Source: Planococcus plakortidis
Lineage (GTDB): Bacteria > Bacillota > Bacilli > Bacillales_A > Planococcaceae
Assembly: GCF_001687605.2 (NCBI RefSeq)
Contig: NZ_CP016539.2
Location: forward strand, 2,076,501 to 2,140,500
DNA length: 64,000 nucleotides
Direction: 5' to 3'
Of the stretch, positions 42,908 through 52,402 are shown piece after piece. The position numbers and the translations under genes are program-made. The notes beneath the pieces were generated by a model. That model was not told the DNA's origin. It ran no database searches and saw only the letters and a program-made list of their open reading frames with translations. Each line of letters starts with the position of its first letter. Position 1 is the first letter of the stretch.

Positions 42908-42928
42908 AATCACAAACCATTTCACAAA
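42908..42928 (-). promoter_or_regulatory. ResD/SrrA-like direct repeats upstream of RoxS
   Basis: TTTGTGAAA and TTTGTGATT, 12 bases apart centre to centre, at about -58 to -38 on the minus strand. They match the TTTGTGAAT-type half-sites of ResD. ResD activates RoxS in B. subtilis; binding here is inferred. Confidence 0.5.
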
Positions 42929-43129
42929 TTCGTCATAATCTCAAGCGCTTACATTTATTCTCTCCGTAAATTAATTATCCTTAAATAATTAATTTCATCT
43001 AACAAAGTCTTCCCTTTTGGCTTTCTCCCCCCATTTTTTCATTTTGCAATAATAACGTGCGTGGTCCTGCTCGATCGTGAGCTTAGCGAATCGGCAAGCC
43101 CGTCCCACTGACTGGATGAAAATCAATAA
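42929..43129. other. AT-rich gap between roxS and pepF, no gene seen
   Basis: Part of the 465-base gap between spxH and pepF left after roxS and its control sites. It holds a partial cre-like string TGTAAGCGCTT (42949-42959, minus) and pyrimidine-rich sequence. No open frame with a ribosome site was found. Confidence 0.5.
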
Positions 43130-43153
43130 GCCCCTGCCATTTCAAGCAGGGGC
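43130..43153 (-). terminator. Terminator after pepF
   Basis: GCCCCTGC/GCAGGGGC stem, then TTATTGATTTTC on the minus strand. Confidence 0.7.
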
Positions 43154-43169
43154 CTGTTTGCATGATGAT

Positions 43170-44978
43170 TTACTTCTTCAGCAATAAAGCTTCGAGTTCT
43201 TCGAGTTTTTGACCAAATACTTTGCATGCCTCTTCTACCGGCCCAGATGAAGTCATATCGACGCCCGCTTTCTTCAATACCTCGATCGGGTAATCGGAAC
43301 TGCCGGCCTTCAGGAATTCGTTGATATAACGCTCCACAGCTGGCTCGCCTTCTTCCAGGATCTTTTTGCTCAATGCCGTAGCGGCGCTGAACCCTGTCGC
43401 ATACTGGAATACGTAGTAGTTATAGTAGAAATGCGGGATGCGCGCCCATTCAAGGCCGATTTCCTCATCCACGGCCATATCTTCACCGAAGTATTTCTTG
43501 TTCAATTCATAATATACTTCCGTCAAGCGGTCAGCCGTCAAGGCTTCGCCGTTTTGGTCCATCTGGTGGATCGTGTGCTCGAATTCAGCAAACATCGTCT
43601 GGCGGAATACCGTTCCGCGGAAGCCATCCAGCCAATGGTTAAGCAGGTAGATACGCTCCTGCTCATCTTCTGTCGTGTTGACCAGGTGTTCGTTCAGCAA
43701 TGCTTCATTCGTCGTCGATGCGACTTCGGCCACGAAAATGGAATAATCGCCGTAGACGAATGGCTGGCTTTCACGGGTGTAATAGCTGTGGACGCTATGG
43801 CCGAATTCATGTGCCAAAGTGAATAGATTGTCTACATTGTCTTGCCAGTTCATCAAGATATATGGGTTTGTGCCATATGCGCCGGAAGAATAAGCGCCAC
43901 TGCGTTTGCCTTTGTTTTCTTTCACGTCGACCCAGCGGTTATCGATGCCGGATTTGACGATTCCTACGTATTCCTCACCGAGTGCATGCAATCCTTCGAG
44001 CATCATGCCTGTCGCCTTGTCGTATGGGATCTCCATTTTGACTTCCTTGACGAGCGGTGTGTACATATCATACATATGGACTTGGTCGACTCCCAACACT
44101 TCTTTGCGCAGCGCTACATAACGCTGCAGTAAATGCAGGTTGTTGTTGACGGTTTCGACTAATTGGTCGTACACCGTTTCCGGGATGTGGTCATCCGATA
44201 ATGCCGCTTCACGCGCCGATGAATAATTGCGGATTCTCGCATGGACATTATCGCGTTTCACATTTCCCGATAAAGTGGAAGCAAATGTATTGCGGAATTT
44301 CCCGTATGTCGCATAGACGGCTTTGAATGCGTCTTCGCGTACGCGGCGGTCCTTGCTTTCCATGAAGCGGATGTAGTTGCCGTGCGTGATCTGCACTTTT
44401 TCGCCGTCTTCATTCTCGATTTCCGGAAACTCCAAGTCAGCATTGTTGAGCATGCCGAACGTTTCGGAAGATGCACCGACGACTTCGGATAATTGCGCAA
44501 GCAGCGCTTCCTGTTCCGCATTCAATACATGTGGGCGCATCTTGTTCAATTCTTCGAGCGCGTGCTTATAAAGCTTCAGGCCATCATGTTCTTCGACATG
44601 GCGGTTCAGCTCCGATTCGTCCAACGACAGGATTTCAGGCGTCATATAGGACAAGCCTGCTGCCGTTTTGGCAAAAAGCGATTTGATGCGGCTATCCATC
44701 GCCTGATAAGTCGAGTTCGTCGTATCCTGGTCATAACGCATATGGGCATATGTGTATAGTTTGCGCAAGCGTTCCGATAACTCATCTTTATAGCTCAGCG
44801 CCTCGTATAAAGCAGATGCCCCGCCTGATAAGGTACCTTCGTATTGCCCAGCTTTCTCAGCCAGCGCCGAGACGGCTTTGAATTCCTCTTCCCACTGTGA
44901 ATCGGTAGCAAAGATATCCTCCAAGCGCCATGTCAATTCTGCAGGCACTTGATCTCTGGTCATTAATTTTTCCGTCAT
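43170..44978 (-). CDS. pepF: Oligoendopeptidase F
   Basis: A 602-residue M3 zinc peptidase with HEFGH near residue 389 and the third ligand in the following FVAEVASTTNEALL segment. It cleaves peptides of about 7-17 residues in the cytosol and may process peptides imported by the Opp and App systems coded further on. Length and sequence fit PepF of Bacillales (B. subtilis YjbG). It lies 53 bases after coiA on the same strand and is probably co-transcribed. Confidence 0.94.
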   Translation of the reverse strand: MTEKLMTRDQVPAELTWRLEDIFATDSQWEEEFKAVSALAEKAGQYEGTLSGGASALYEALSYKDELSERLRKLYTYAHMRYDQDTTNSTYQAMDSRIKSLFAKTAAGLSYMTPEILSLDESELNRHVEEHDGLKLYKHALEELNKMRPHVLNAEQEALLAQLSEVVGASSETFGMLNNADLEFPEIENEDGEKVQITHGNYIRFMESKDRRVREDAFKAVYATYGKFRNTFASTLSGNVKRDNVHARIRNYSSAREAALSDDHIPETVYDQLVETVNNNLHLLQRYVALRKEVLGVDQVHMYDMYTPLVKEVKMEIPYDKATGMMLEGLHALGEEYVGIVKSGIDNRWVDVKENKGKRSGAYSSGAYGTNPYILMNWQDNVDNLFTLAHEFGHSVHSYYTRESQPFVYGDYSIFVAEVASTTNEALLNEHLVNTTEDEQERIYLLNHWLDGFRGTVFRQTMFAEFEHTIHQMDQNGEALTADRLTEVYYELNKKYFGEDMAVDEEIGLEWARIPHFYYNYYVFQYATGFSAATALSKKILEEGEPAVERYINEFLKAGSSDYPIEVLKKAGVDMTSSGPVEEACKVFGQKLEELEALLLKK

Positions 44979-45031
44979 TTGGCTGCCTCCTCTTTCCCCT
45001 TGTTTCGGGAAACGAATTACACCTTATTTTC

Positions 45032-46120
45032 TCAATTTTCCCACCCTTTTGCAAGCAGATGATAGGAAATATCCACTGCTTCTGAAAAAGGCGTGGCACG
45101 GCCATTTCTATAGAGGGTTTCATATGCCGAAAGCACCTGTAATAGCGATTCATTTTCTGATCCAGAAGGCGCAACCTTGACTAAGCTATCAGCCAACAAA
45201 GTTTCCACCGGCTTCCCGCATTCAATCATTTTCGCGGTTTTCATCTGCCATATAAGGGGAGGTTCCAAAATAAGGTGCCCGCCTGCAATCGGCAAGCCGA
45301 AAACGTCCGGTATGGCCTCCCTGTCGAGCTGAAGCTCATAACTCAAGCGCCAGAATGGGTTTTTCATCCGGTTCCTCGCGAATAACTGGGAACGGATATA
45401 CTTATGCTTTTCAATTCTCATGAGGGCTGCTGCCTGTTTGTATTCAGCTTGATTCAATTTTTTGGGCATTGCAAAAGGGTAGCTTTGTTCACGCATTGGC
45501 AAGAGCGATACTTTCGCAATCCAACGGTTCCCTTGAATATAAAAAAGATTGGAGTAATAGACGAAGAGGGAGTGTTTGGGGCTGAAATGCAGGAGATGGG
45601 GATGGAGATTTGTACCGCGGAACATCGAGCGCTCGAATGGGCGTATTTGAAAAATGCCTGGGCCTGAAACAGGGACTCTTTCCATTCCCCGGATCCAGAT
45701 GGAATGGAGCCCCACCTGTTCATACCCCTGGCTGCGCTTGATGACCTGCTCTACAGGCAATGGGCTGCACTGAAGTTCAATTGCCGTTTTTCCAACCAAC
45801 AGGTCGGGCCGCTGTTTGATCAGCGGCAAATAATGTTCGAGTTGGACCGGAATGTGCTTGTCATGGAAAAAAGAGGACAGCTCACATTTGCCCAACAGGT
45901 GAAGGAGCGTTTCCGGTTCACCGCCTTGCGTGCAGGACAATTGCTTAAGATGGGCAAAATGGGGGATTTTTACCATGCCGACTTTCAAGACGACCGGGGC
46001 TTTGCAAGCAGGACATTGAAATGTACGGCCCCTTCGCAATTCAATCAGCTGCTCCCTGGTGTGGTAAGTTTGCAGCGTAAAGATATGGCCGTTATCAAGT
46101 GCCGTAAGTATATGAATCAC
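45032..46120 (-). CDS. coiA: Competence protein CoiA-like
   Basis: A protein of about 362 residues: an N-terminal small-domain with CPACKAPVVLKVGMVKIPHFAH, then the CoiA nuclease-like core (LLGKCELSSFF, RPDLLVGKTAIELQCSPL, with D and E/Q of a PD-(D/E)xK-type site), then a variable C-terminal part. CoiA acts after DNA uptake, in recombination during transformation. The start is unclear: GTG at 46120 fits the family start (MIHILTALDNG) but AAAGGAG is only one base away; ATG at 46153 or 46162 has no ribosome site. It sits between mecA and pepF, as in B. subtilis. Confidence 0.85.
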   Translation of the reverse strand: MIHILTALDNGHIFTLQTYHTREQLIELRRGRTFQCPACKAPVVLKVGMVKIPHFAHLKQLSCTQGGEPETLLHLLGKCELSSFFHDKHIPVQLEHYLPLIKQRPDLLVGKTAIELQCSPLPVEQVIKRSQGYEQVGLHSIWIRGMERVPVSGPGIFQIRPFERSMFRGTNLHPHLLHFSPKHSLFVYYSNLFYIQGNRWIAKVSLLPMREQSYPFAMPKKLNQAEYKQAAALMRIEKHKYIRSQLFARNRMKNPFWRLSYELQLDREAIPDVFGLPIAGGHLILEPPLIWQMKTAKMIECGKPVETLLADSLVKVAPSGSENESLLQVLSAYETLYRNGRATPFSEAVDISYHLLAKGWEN

Positions 46121-46222
46121 TCTCCTTTGATTCAGTTTACGTGGAAGGCCCATAGGCCGCAATATCGAAATGCTGGCGGCTTTTGAACATATTCCCTAGC
46201 TTATTCTTTCGGAAAACGGCAT

Positions 46223-46251
46223 AAAAAAACCTCCTAAAGAGGAGGTTTTTT
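46223..46251 (-). terminator. Terminator after mecA
   Basis: AAAAAACCTCC/GGAGGTTTTTT stem with a loop of TAAAGA type, T run on the minus strand. Confidence 0.88.
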
Positions 46252-46906
46252 AGCCGAAATAATGCAATACATTCGACAATGCATCTTCCTTGAAGATTGG
46301 TTTGCCGTATTCTTCAAGACGGTGAATCGTCATTGGCGTTTGTTGCAAGTATTCCGTGATGACGCTCAATTGGTCTTTAATGTCTTTTTCTGAATGCAAG
46401 ATCTCATCAAACTTTACATGCATATAATACTTGCCGTCAAAGTGGTACAAGGCCGTATCGACTGGCATGTACATAAGACGCTTTGCAATCGGAAGCAACT
46501 CTTCCACTTCGGAAAGCACAAATGAGTATTCGAGCTTCTTCGCATCGCCTTCATCATATACAGGTTCGAATTCATCAAATTCCGGCGATCCGGTTTCTTC
46601 TCCTGAAAACATTTTGCGGCGTTCTTCTATATCATCCGGCAAATCAAGTTTTTGCCCGTCTTTCGTCAATTGCGCACGAGTGACAGTGACTTCTAGCCCT
46701 TTGTCCATGGCTTGTACTTGGATCCACAGCGGCCCTTCCATAACGAAATCGGCTTCTTCATTGACTTCATCCATCATTTCCCAGAAAAGCTCTTCGCTTT
46801 TGTCTCTGTTAAACCAAATTTCGTCACGGCTGAACCCTCGCTCTTCAACATCGAGATAGGAAATGTAAAATTTCACTGTGTTGTCGTTAATGCGTTCTAT
46901 TTCCAT
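46250..46906 (-). CDS. mecA: Adaptor protein MecA
   Basis: A 218-residue ClpC adaptor. The N-terminal domain (MEIERINDNTVKFYISYLD) binds substrates such as ComK; an acidic linker follows (about 90-125); the C-terminal domain (FSFVLSEVEELL-like segment to VLHYFG) binds and activates ClpC. It targets competence and other regulators for degradation. The start at 46906 has AGGAGAGGTG eight bases upstream; the longer open frame is not needed. It is alone, ahead of coiA behind a terminator. Confidence 0.94.
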   Translation of the reverse strand: MEIERINDNTVKFYISYLDVEERGFSRDEIWFNRDKSEELFWEMMDEVNEEADFVMEGPLWIQVQAMDKGLEVTVTRAQLTKDGQKLDLPDDIEERRKMFSGEETGSPEFDEFEPVYDEGDAKKLEYSFVLSEVEELLPIAKRLMYMPVDTALYHFDGKYYMHVKFDEILHSEKDIKDQLSVITEYLQQTPMTIHRLEEYGKPIFKEDALSNVLHYFG

Positions 46907-47199
46907 TTTACACCTCTCCTTTTCGGATCGGATTAAGAGGAAGTTCCTCAAAAGCCGTGATTTTTTACTACCTCCATTATACCTTTCCTGAAGGCTTAAA
47001 AACATTTTTCTGCCTATAGGCGGCACCAGAAGATAATTAACTTAGAGTTTAATCGAATCGACAGACTTTTGCAACTAATCAAGCCGTGATTTCCGTGCCA
47101 TAAATATGAAGCAGACGATATACGAGCAAGATAAAGAAAAGCCGCCCCATGATTCCTTATGAAAAACCATAAAGACCGGACAGCTTTTTCTCCTTATTC
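46907..47199. other. Gap between spx and mecA
   Basis: About 290 bases with no convincing gene. It contains the mecA upstream region and a weak imperfect hairpin with TTTTC near 47140-47193 that could terminate spx. Confidence 0.5.
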
Positions 47200-47595
47200 T
47201 CAGTTGACCATGCGCTGAGCTTCCAGCAATTGATATGCGCGCACTTTGCGTGGCAGGAATCGGCGAATCTCATCTTCGTTATAACCGACTTGCAGGCGTT
47301 TTTCGTCCATGATGATCGGGCGTCTCAATAGGCCCGGATGTTCCTGGATCAATTCATAGAGGCGCTGCAACGGCAAGCTCTCTACGTCTACATTCAGTTT
47401 TTGGAAGATCTTCGAACGAGTCGAAATGATTTCATCTGTTCCGTCCTCTGTCATACGTAGAATTTCCTTGATTTCACTGATTGTCAAAGGTTCGGAGAAG
47501 ATATTACGTTCTGTATATGGAATATCATGTTCTTCCAGCCACGCTTTCGCCTTACGGCAGGACGTACAGCTTGGAGAAGTGAATAAAGTAACCAT
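47200..47595 (-). CDS. spx: Transcriptional regulator Spx
   Basis: A 131-residue ArsC-fold protein almost identical to B. subtilis Spx: redox switch CTSC at residues 10-13, RNA-polymerase-binding glycine region (EDGTDEIIS) and [26 protein letters not shown]. Spx binds the alpha subunit of RNA polymerase and turns on thiol-stress genes; it is degraded through SpxH and ClpXP. Two ATG codons stand in tandem; the second gives the family start MVTLF. AAAGGAAG lies upstream. Confidence 0.96.
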   Translation of the reverse strand: MVTLFTSPSCTSCRKAKAWLEEHDIPYTERNIFSEPLTISEIKEILRMTEDGTDEIISTRSKIFQKLNVDVESLPLQRLYELIQEHPGLLRRPIIMDEKRLQVGYNEDEIRRFLPRKVRAYQLLEAQRMVN

Positions 47596-47953
47596 CATAA
47601 TGGAGCACTTCCTTTCGGATTCATGGGTGTTAAAGGAATTCATTCTTAAATTAGAATCACTATCGTTTAGAAGCTCTACAATCATTATACAACATTAGAC
47701 TTCAGTAATATATAGCTGACAGCGAGAATTTTAAAAAAACATTGATTCTGTCACAGTCCCGCTACATTTCCAGAGATTTTGTAAAACTTATACATTAGAA
47801 ATTTACCCGCTTCTTTTATCAATTAAACTTCAATAAGGAAATTTTATTCTCATTTACAATGTTTTTTTGAAAATAAAGCTTCTATTATATAGTACGTATC
47901 AACACATAAAAGGTTTCAACTTTGGCATCCATTTAATCTCCCTGGCAATGGCC
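47596..47953. other. AT-rich region upstream of spx
   Basis: About 360 bases, strongly AT-rich, without a gene. A TATAAT (47684-47689, minus) about 90 bases before spx is a likely promoter element with a weak -35. Several further TATAAT-like strings on the minus strand suggest more than one spx promoter, as in B. subtilis. Confidence 0.5.
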
Positions 47954-47991
47954 AAAAACCTCTGCCAGGTTTCAAGCCGGCAGAGGCTTTT
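47954..47991 (-). terminator. Terminator after the glycoside-hydrolase-like gene
   Basis: CCTCTGCC/GGCAGAGG stem with TTTTTGG after it on the minus strand. Confidence 0.82.
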
Positions 47992-47994
47992 CGG

Positions 47995-49194
47995 TTATTC
48001 GGGTGTATAGTCGACTCCTTGCGAATAGCTATTTCCTGCATTCCATAGAAGGAATTCATCGATCCCTTGTTCGTTCAAGGCGCGGATCTGCGCTTCCACT
48101 TCTGCTTTGCCATAACGTTTATAGTTTCCGGCTCCCAGATAGCTGGCGGTGAAGTCCTGCAGCCAAGGGCGCGAGACAGGCGCTTCCTCAAGCTTGGAAA
48201 GCACTTCATTTTCCACCTTTGCGTATTCGGCCACCAATTTATACGGTTCCAGATCCGGCTTCGCGATCCCAAAATATGAGGTCCAATGGCTTGGGTAAAT
48301 CATCGAGGAGATGACATCGACATTCTCGGAAATCTTCGAGAAGTTCTGCCCGATACCCGGTGCTTCCGGCAGTGTCGCGGCGTAACCGAAGATATCCACC
48401 GACACTTCTACGTCATAAGGTTCGAGCTTTTCCCTCGCATAGGCGACAAAATCCGTCACAGCTTCAACGCGGCGCTGTACCGGGTCTAGCTTGGAATCTG
48501 CATACTCCCCCATCGAATAGTCCAGTTGCTCACCGTAACGCTCGAATCCTTCGGGGAAACGCACATAGTCGAATTGGATTTCTTTGAAGCCCATCTTAGC
48601 AGCTTCTATCGCCACTTCCACATTATAATCCCAAACTTCCTGCATGAATGGATTGACGAACGCTTCTTCGCGGCGGTTTTTCCATACCTCGCCATTCGCG
48701 GTGAAGGACAGTTCAGGGCGCCGCTCGGCTAGCTCCGTATCCTTGAAGACGACCACGCGGGCAATCGGGTAAATCTGTTCCTGTTCCATAAGCTCAAGCA
48801 TCGCACGGGGATCTTGGATCAATGAAGTCCCGATGCCTTTGCCAGCCAATGGCGATCCTTTTTCGGGCGTATACGTCAAATGCCCCATATCTTCCTTCAC
48901 ATCAATAACCATCGCATTTAAATCTGTGGTTCCTACAAGCTCGACAAGCGACGGAAAACGCTCTCCCCCCGCTGAGTTTCCTGTGACGTATATCCCCCGG
49001 ACCGCATCAGGATAGTCGAACTCCAAGCCTGAATCGAATCGGAAACGTTCAGATGTCCCGAGCAATCCCGAGTCGATACTCGCTACTTCATATGTACGGG
49101 TCGAAAAGTCTTCTGTAGCGGTTTCAGCTGCCTGCACCGCGCTCCCGCTTCCCAATAGAATCAGGGAAACAGCAAGCCATTTAAAGGATTTCAC
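47995..49194 (-). CDS. Secreted putative glycoside hydrolase (DUF4015 type)
   Basis: A 399-residue exported protein with a signal peptide (residues 1-22, cleavage near VQA-AE) and a TIM-barrel-like domain: AVRGIYVTGNSAGG, AMVIDVKEDMG, GFKEIQFDYVRFPEG and VSVDIFGYAATL. The DYVRFPEG strand with acidic residues is typical of the DUF4015 (GH-like) family of Firmicutes. Substrate unknown; a wall or capsule polysaccharide is possible. Monocistronic, with its own terminator. Confidence 0.82.
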   Translation of the reverse strand: MKSFKWLAVSLILLGSGSAVQAAETATEDFSTRTYEVASIDSGLLGTSERFRFDSGLEFDYPDAVRGIYVTGNSAGGERFPSLVELVGTTDLNAMVIDVKEDMGHLTYTPEKGSPLAGKGIGTSLIQDPRAMLELMEQEQIYPIARVVVFKDTELAERRPELSFTANGEVWKNRREEAFVNPFMQEVWDYNVEVAIEAAKMGFKEIQFDYVRFPEGFERYGEQLDYSMGEYADSKLDPVQRRVEAVTDFVAYAREKLEPYDVEVSVDIFGYAATLPEAPGIGQNFSKISENVDVISSMIYPSHWTSYFGIAKPDLEPYKLVAEYAKVENEVLSKLEEAPVSRPWLQDFTASYLGAGNYKRYGKAEVEAQIRALNEQGIDEFLLWNAGNSYSQGVDYTPE

Positions 49195-49330
49195 ACAGAT
49201 TCACACACCTTTCCTACTTTTCTTCAGTTTACCATTTTTATGAACTTTTGGAAGGATGATTTCGTAAATTCAGAAGTGCCGGGGTGTATATTTGCCTCGT
49301 GCTGCCTCGCGCCGGAAGTCCCAGTGGTAC

Positions 49331-49360
49331 AAAAAAACACGCCTCCATAAATGAGGCGTG
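49331..49360 (-). terminator. Terminator of the opp operon
   Basis: CACGCCTC/GAGGCGTG stem, seven-base loop, seven T on the minus strand. Confidence 0.88.
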
Positions 49361-49370
49361 CCTTCAGGTT

Positions 49371-50312
49371 TTATTTCTTTGCTGCCATGCGTTCTTGCAG
49401 TTCTCTGAATTCTTTCTCTGAACAGTTTACAAAATGGTTCGGAGATACTTCACGCATTTTCACGTCGTCCGCATCCGTATAGTTATGGACTGCCGGATCG
49501 TATGCTTTCCGCGTGCGGTTGCGTTCATAATTCGGATCCGGAAGCGGAATGGCCGAAAGCAATGATTGCGTGTATGGATGCATCGGGTTCTCATACAATT
49601 CATCCGCTGGCGCCAATTCGACCAACTTGCCGAAGTACATAACCCCGATGCGGTCCGAAATATATTTGACCATCGACAAATCGTGGGCGATGAACAAATA
49701 GGTCAAACCTTTTTCTTCTTGCAGTTCCTTTAGCAAGTTGACGACCTGGGCTTGAATGGAGACATCGAGTGCGGAGATTGGTTCATCTGCAATGATGAAG
49801 TCAGGGTCTACGGCCAAAGCACGCGCAATCCCCAAACGTTGGCGCTGTCCGCCCGAAAATTCGTGCGGGTAACGGTTCGCGTGTTCTTTGTTCAAGCCGA
49901 CTGTTTCCAATAGCTCGTATACCATTCTTTTACGGTCATTGGCGTCTTTTGCCAAGCCGTGGATATCGATGCCTTCCGCGATGATATCCATGACTTTCAT
50001 CCGTTGGTTCAAAGACGCATAAGGATCCTGGAAGATCATCTGCATCTTGCGGTTGAATTTCTTCAGGTCTTTTTTGTTCTTCTTGCCGTGTACACTTTCC
50101 CCTTCATAAAGGACTTGGCCATCTGTCGCATCATACAAGCGGATGATCGAACGGCCGGTTGTGGACTTGCCGCAACCTGACTCGCCGACAAGGCCCAGCG
50201 TTTCTCCTTTATAAATATCAAAAGATATGCCATCGACAGCTTTCACTTCGTTTGCTTTGCCGACATTGAAATGCTGTTTGAGGTTCTTGATTTCAACCAA
50301 TTTTTCAGCCAT
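49371..50312 (-). CDS. oppF: Oligopeptide ABC transporter ATPase OppF
   Basis: A 313-residue ABC ATPase: Walker [14 protein letters not shown] near residue 45, signature [14 protein letters not shown], Walker [13 protein letters not shown], and the oligopeptide-transporter C-terminal extension ending with a single-cysteine motif (FVNCSEKEF). It pairs with OppD to energise peptide import. Its ATG shares a base with the oppD stop. Last gene of oppA-B-C-D-F. Confidence 0.94.
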   Translation of the reverse strand: MAEKLVEIKNLKQHFNVGKANEVKAVDGISFDIYKGETLGLVGESGCGKSTTGRSIIRLYDATDGQVLYEGESVHGKKNKKDLKKFNRKMQMIFQDPYASLNQRMKVMDIIAEGIDIHGLAKDANDRKRMVYELLETVGLNKEHANRYPHEFSGGQRQRLGIARALAVDPDFIIADEPISALDVSIQAQVVNLLKELQEEKGLTYLFIAHDLSMVKYISDRIGVMYFGKLVELAPADELYENPMHPYTQSLLSAIPLPDPNYERNRTRKAYDPAVHNYTDADDVKMREVSPNHFVNCSEKEFRELQERMAAKK

Positions 50313-51367
50313 CAGTTCGCGCTCCCTTCATAATAACGGCTTCCAGGGAACTTTTTCATCCGTTCAATGACCATTTCAGGCGGTTCGACTGCTGGCGCAT
50401 CGGGATGAAGAAGCCACGTAGCTGCCATGTGCGTATCGCTGACTTTGAAGAACGGAGGCGGCTGTTCCATATCGATCTTCATGGCGTATTCGCTGCGCAG
50501 CGCGAATGCGTCGCCTTTCGGCGGATCGAGAAGATCCGGCGGCGTGCCAGGAATTGCATATAGTTTCGCGTCTTCCGCGTCCATCGAAGGCATGGAACTG
50601 AGCAGCCCCCATGTATATGGATGCTGCGGGTTATAGAAGATTTCATCGACTGTTCCGATTTCCACTATTTTCCCGCCGTACATGACTGCCACACGGTCTG
50701 CCACGTTTGCCACTACCCCAAGGTCGTGGGTGATGAAAATGATTGAAGTATCGATTTTTTTCTGCAAGTCCTTCATCAATTCAAGGATTTGCGCTTGGAT
50801 CGTCACATCGAGAGCGGTTGTCGGCTCATCGGCGATCAAGATCTGTGGGTTGCACGCTAGAGCGATCGCAATAACGATCCGCTGTCGCTGCCCGCCTGAA
50901 AATTGGTGAGGGTATTGTTTCATGCGCAGTTCAGGTTTAGGCATACCGACCAGGCGAAGCAAATCGATTGCCACTTTTTTCGCTTCATCTTTGCCGATTT
51001 TTTGGTGTTTCAGAATCGGCTCCGTAATTTGGCGGCCGATCGGCATCGTCGGGTTAAGCGAAGTCATTGGATCCTGGAAAATCATCGAGATGTCTTTTCC
51101 GCGGATCTTCTGCATCTCCTTGTCGCTCAACTTCGTCAAATCACGCCCACCGAAAAGAATTTCACCGTTTTTGAATTCTGATGTTGCTTCCGGCAATAAC
51201 CGCATGATCGATTTCGTGGTAACGGACTTACCCGAACCGGATTCCCCTACGATCGCCAATGTCTCACCTTTATATAAATCGAAGTTAACGCCTCGGATTG
51301 CCTTTACTTCGCCACCAAATGTGTGGAAGGAAAGTTCGAGGTCTTTTACTTGAAGTATCTTTTCCAT
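50312..51367 (-). CDS. oppD: Oligopeptide ABC transporter ATPase OppD
   Basis: A 351-residue ABC ATPase with Walker [15 protein letters not shown]-loop [13 protein letters not shown], signature [15 protein letters not shown] and Walker [13 protein letters not shown]. The C-terminal extension ([18 protein letters not shown]) is typical of OppD/DppD. Forms the nucleotide-binding pair with OppF. Starts 15 bases after oppC. Confidence 0.94.
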   Translation of the reverse strand: MEKILQVKDLELSFHTFGGEVKAIRGVNFDLYKGETLAIVGESGSGKSVTTKSIMRLLPEATSEFKNGEILFGGRDLTKLSDKEMQKIRGKDISMIFQDPMTSLNPTMPIGRQITEPILKHQKIGKDEAKKVAIDLLRLVGMPKPELRMKQYPHQFSGGQRQRIVIAIALACNPQILIADEPTTALDVTIQAQILELMKDLQKKIDTSIIFITHDLGVVANVADRVAVMYGGKIVEIGTVDEIFYNPQHPYTWGLLSSMPSMDAEDAKLYAIPGTPPDLLDPPKGDAFALRSEYAMKIDMEQPPPFFKVSDTHMAATWLLHPDAPAVEPPEMVIERMKKFPGSRYYEGSAN

Positions 51368-51382
51368 CTAAGGCTTTCCTCC

Positions 51383-52402
51383 TTAATCTTTCATCTTCGG
51401 ATCTAGCGCATCACGCAAGCCGTCACCAATTAGGTTAAATGCAATCATGATTAAACTCAACACTAGAGCCGGGAACAATAGGATATGCGGCTGATACTGG
51501 ATCAGTTTATACCCATCATTGATCAACGTCCCAAGAGACGCATCCGGAGCCTGGAGCCCGAGCCCGATAAAGCTCAGGAATGCTTCGAAGAAAATCGCGC
51601 CTGGAATCGTGAACATCGTGTTGATGATGATGACACCAAGGACGTTCGGCATCAAGTGCTTCCAGATGATGCGGCTGTCACTTGCACCGAGTGTGCGGGC
51701 TGCAAGGACAAATTCCTGGCTCTTGTATTTAAGCACCTGGCCGCGCACTACCCGCGACATGCCGGTCCAGCCCGTTATCGTCAAGGCGATGATGATTGCG
51801 AGTATCCCGGGATCCATGATGAGGATGAAGAGGATAACGACAACCAAGTTCGGAATACCTGTCAAGATTTCGACGATACGCTGCATGACATCATCCACAC
51901 GGCCCCCGAAATAACCGGAAATCCCGCCGTAGATTACGCCGATCAACATATCGATCGCTGCTGCAACAAATGCGATGAACAAGGATACTTGCGTTCCTTT
52001 CCAAACACGCGAGAACATATCACGGCCAAGGCCATCTGTCCCGAACCAGTAGTTCTGTTCGACGTTCTTCATTTCGTACATATCGACTTCACGACCGCCA
52101 AGGGTACCTACCCCATCCATAATGCCCAAGTTCTCGATAATCGGCATTTTCGGCGGCAGGTTAGCGTGTGTAATCGTTTGGTCATTCGGTTCATAAGGGC
52201 TGATCATCGGCCCGATGAATGACATGAGGACAATCAAGGCGAACAGGATCAAACTGATGATCGCGCCTCTGTTTTTCTTCAGGCTGCGCCAGGCATCCTG
52301 CCAAAAACTGACGCTCGGTTTGGAAATTTTCTCTGCCTCTTGTGTATCTCTAGGGATGCGCGTAAAAGCATCTTGAGGAAGCTTTTCATAATTCTGTGTC
52401 AT
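51383..52402 (-). CDS. oppC: Oligopeptide ABC transporter permease OppC
   Basis: A 339-residue permease: cytosolic N terminus of about 35 residues, one TM helix, a long loop, then five helices with the EAA-type loop EFVLAARTLGASDSRIIWKHLMPN that contacts the ATPases. It shares a base with the oppB stop. Forms the channel with OppB. Confidence 0.94.
   Translation of the reverse strand: MTQNYEKLPQDAFTRIPRDTQEAEKISKPSVSFWQDAWRSLKKNRGAIISLILFALIVLMSFIGPMISPYEPNDQTITHANLPPKMPIIENLGIMDGVGTLGGREVDMYEMKNVEQNYWFGTDGLGRDMFSRVWKGTQVSLFIAFVAAAIDMLIGVIYGGISGYFGGRVDDVMQRIVEILTGIPNLVVVILFILIMDPGILAIIIALTITGWTGMSRVVRGQVLKYKSQEFVLAARTLGASDSRIIWKHLMPNVLGVIIINTMFTIPGAIFFEAFLSFIGLGLQAPDASLGTLINDGYKLIQYQPHILLFPALVLSLIMIAFNLIGDGLRDALDPKMKD

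Noticed and set aside
42949-42959. Possible CcpA (cre) site upstream of roxS
   Set aside because: TGTAAGCGCTT matches the left part of cre, but the conserved CA at the right end is missing; too weak to call.
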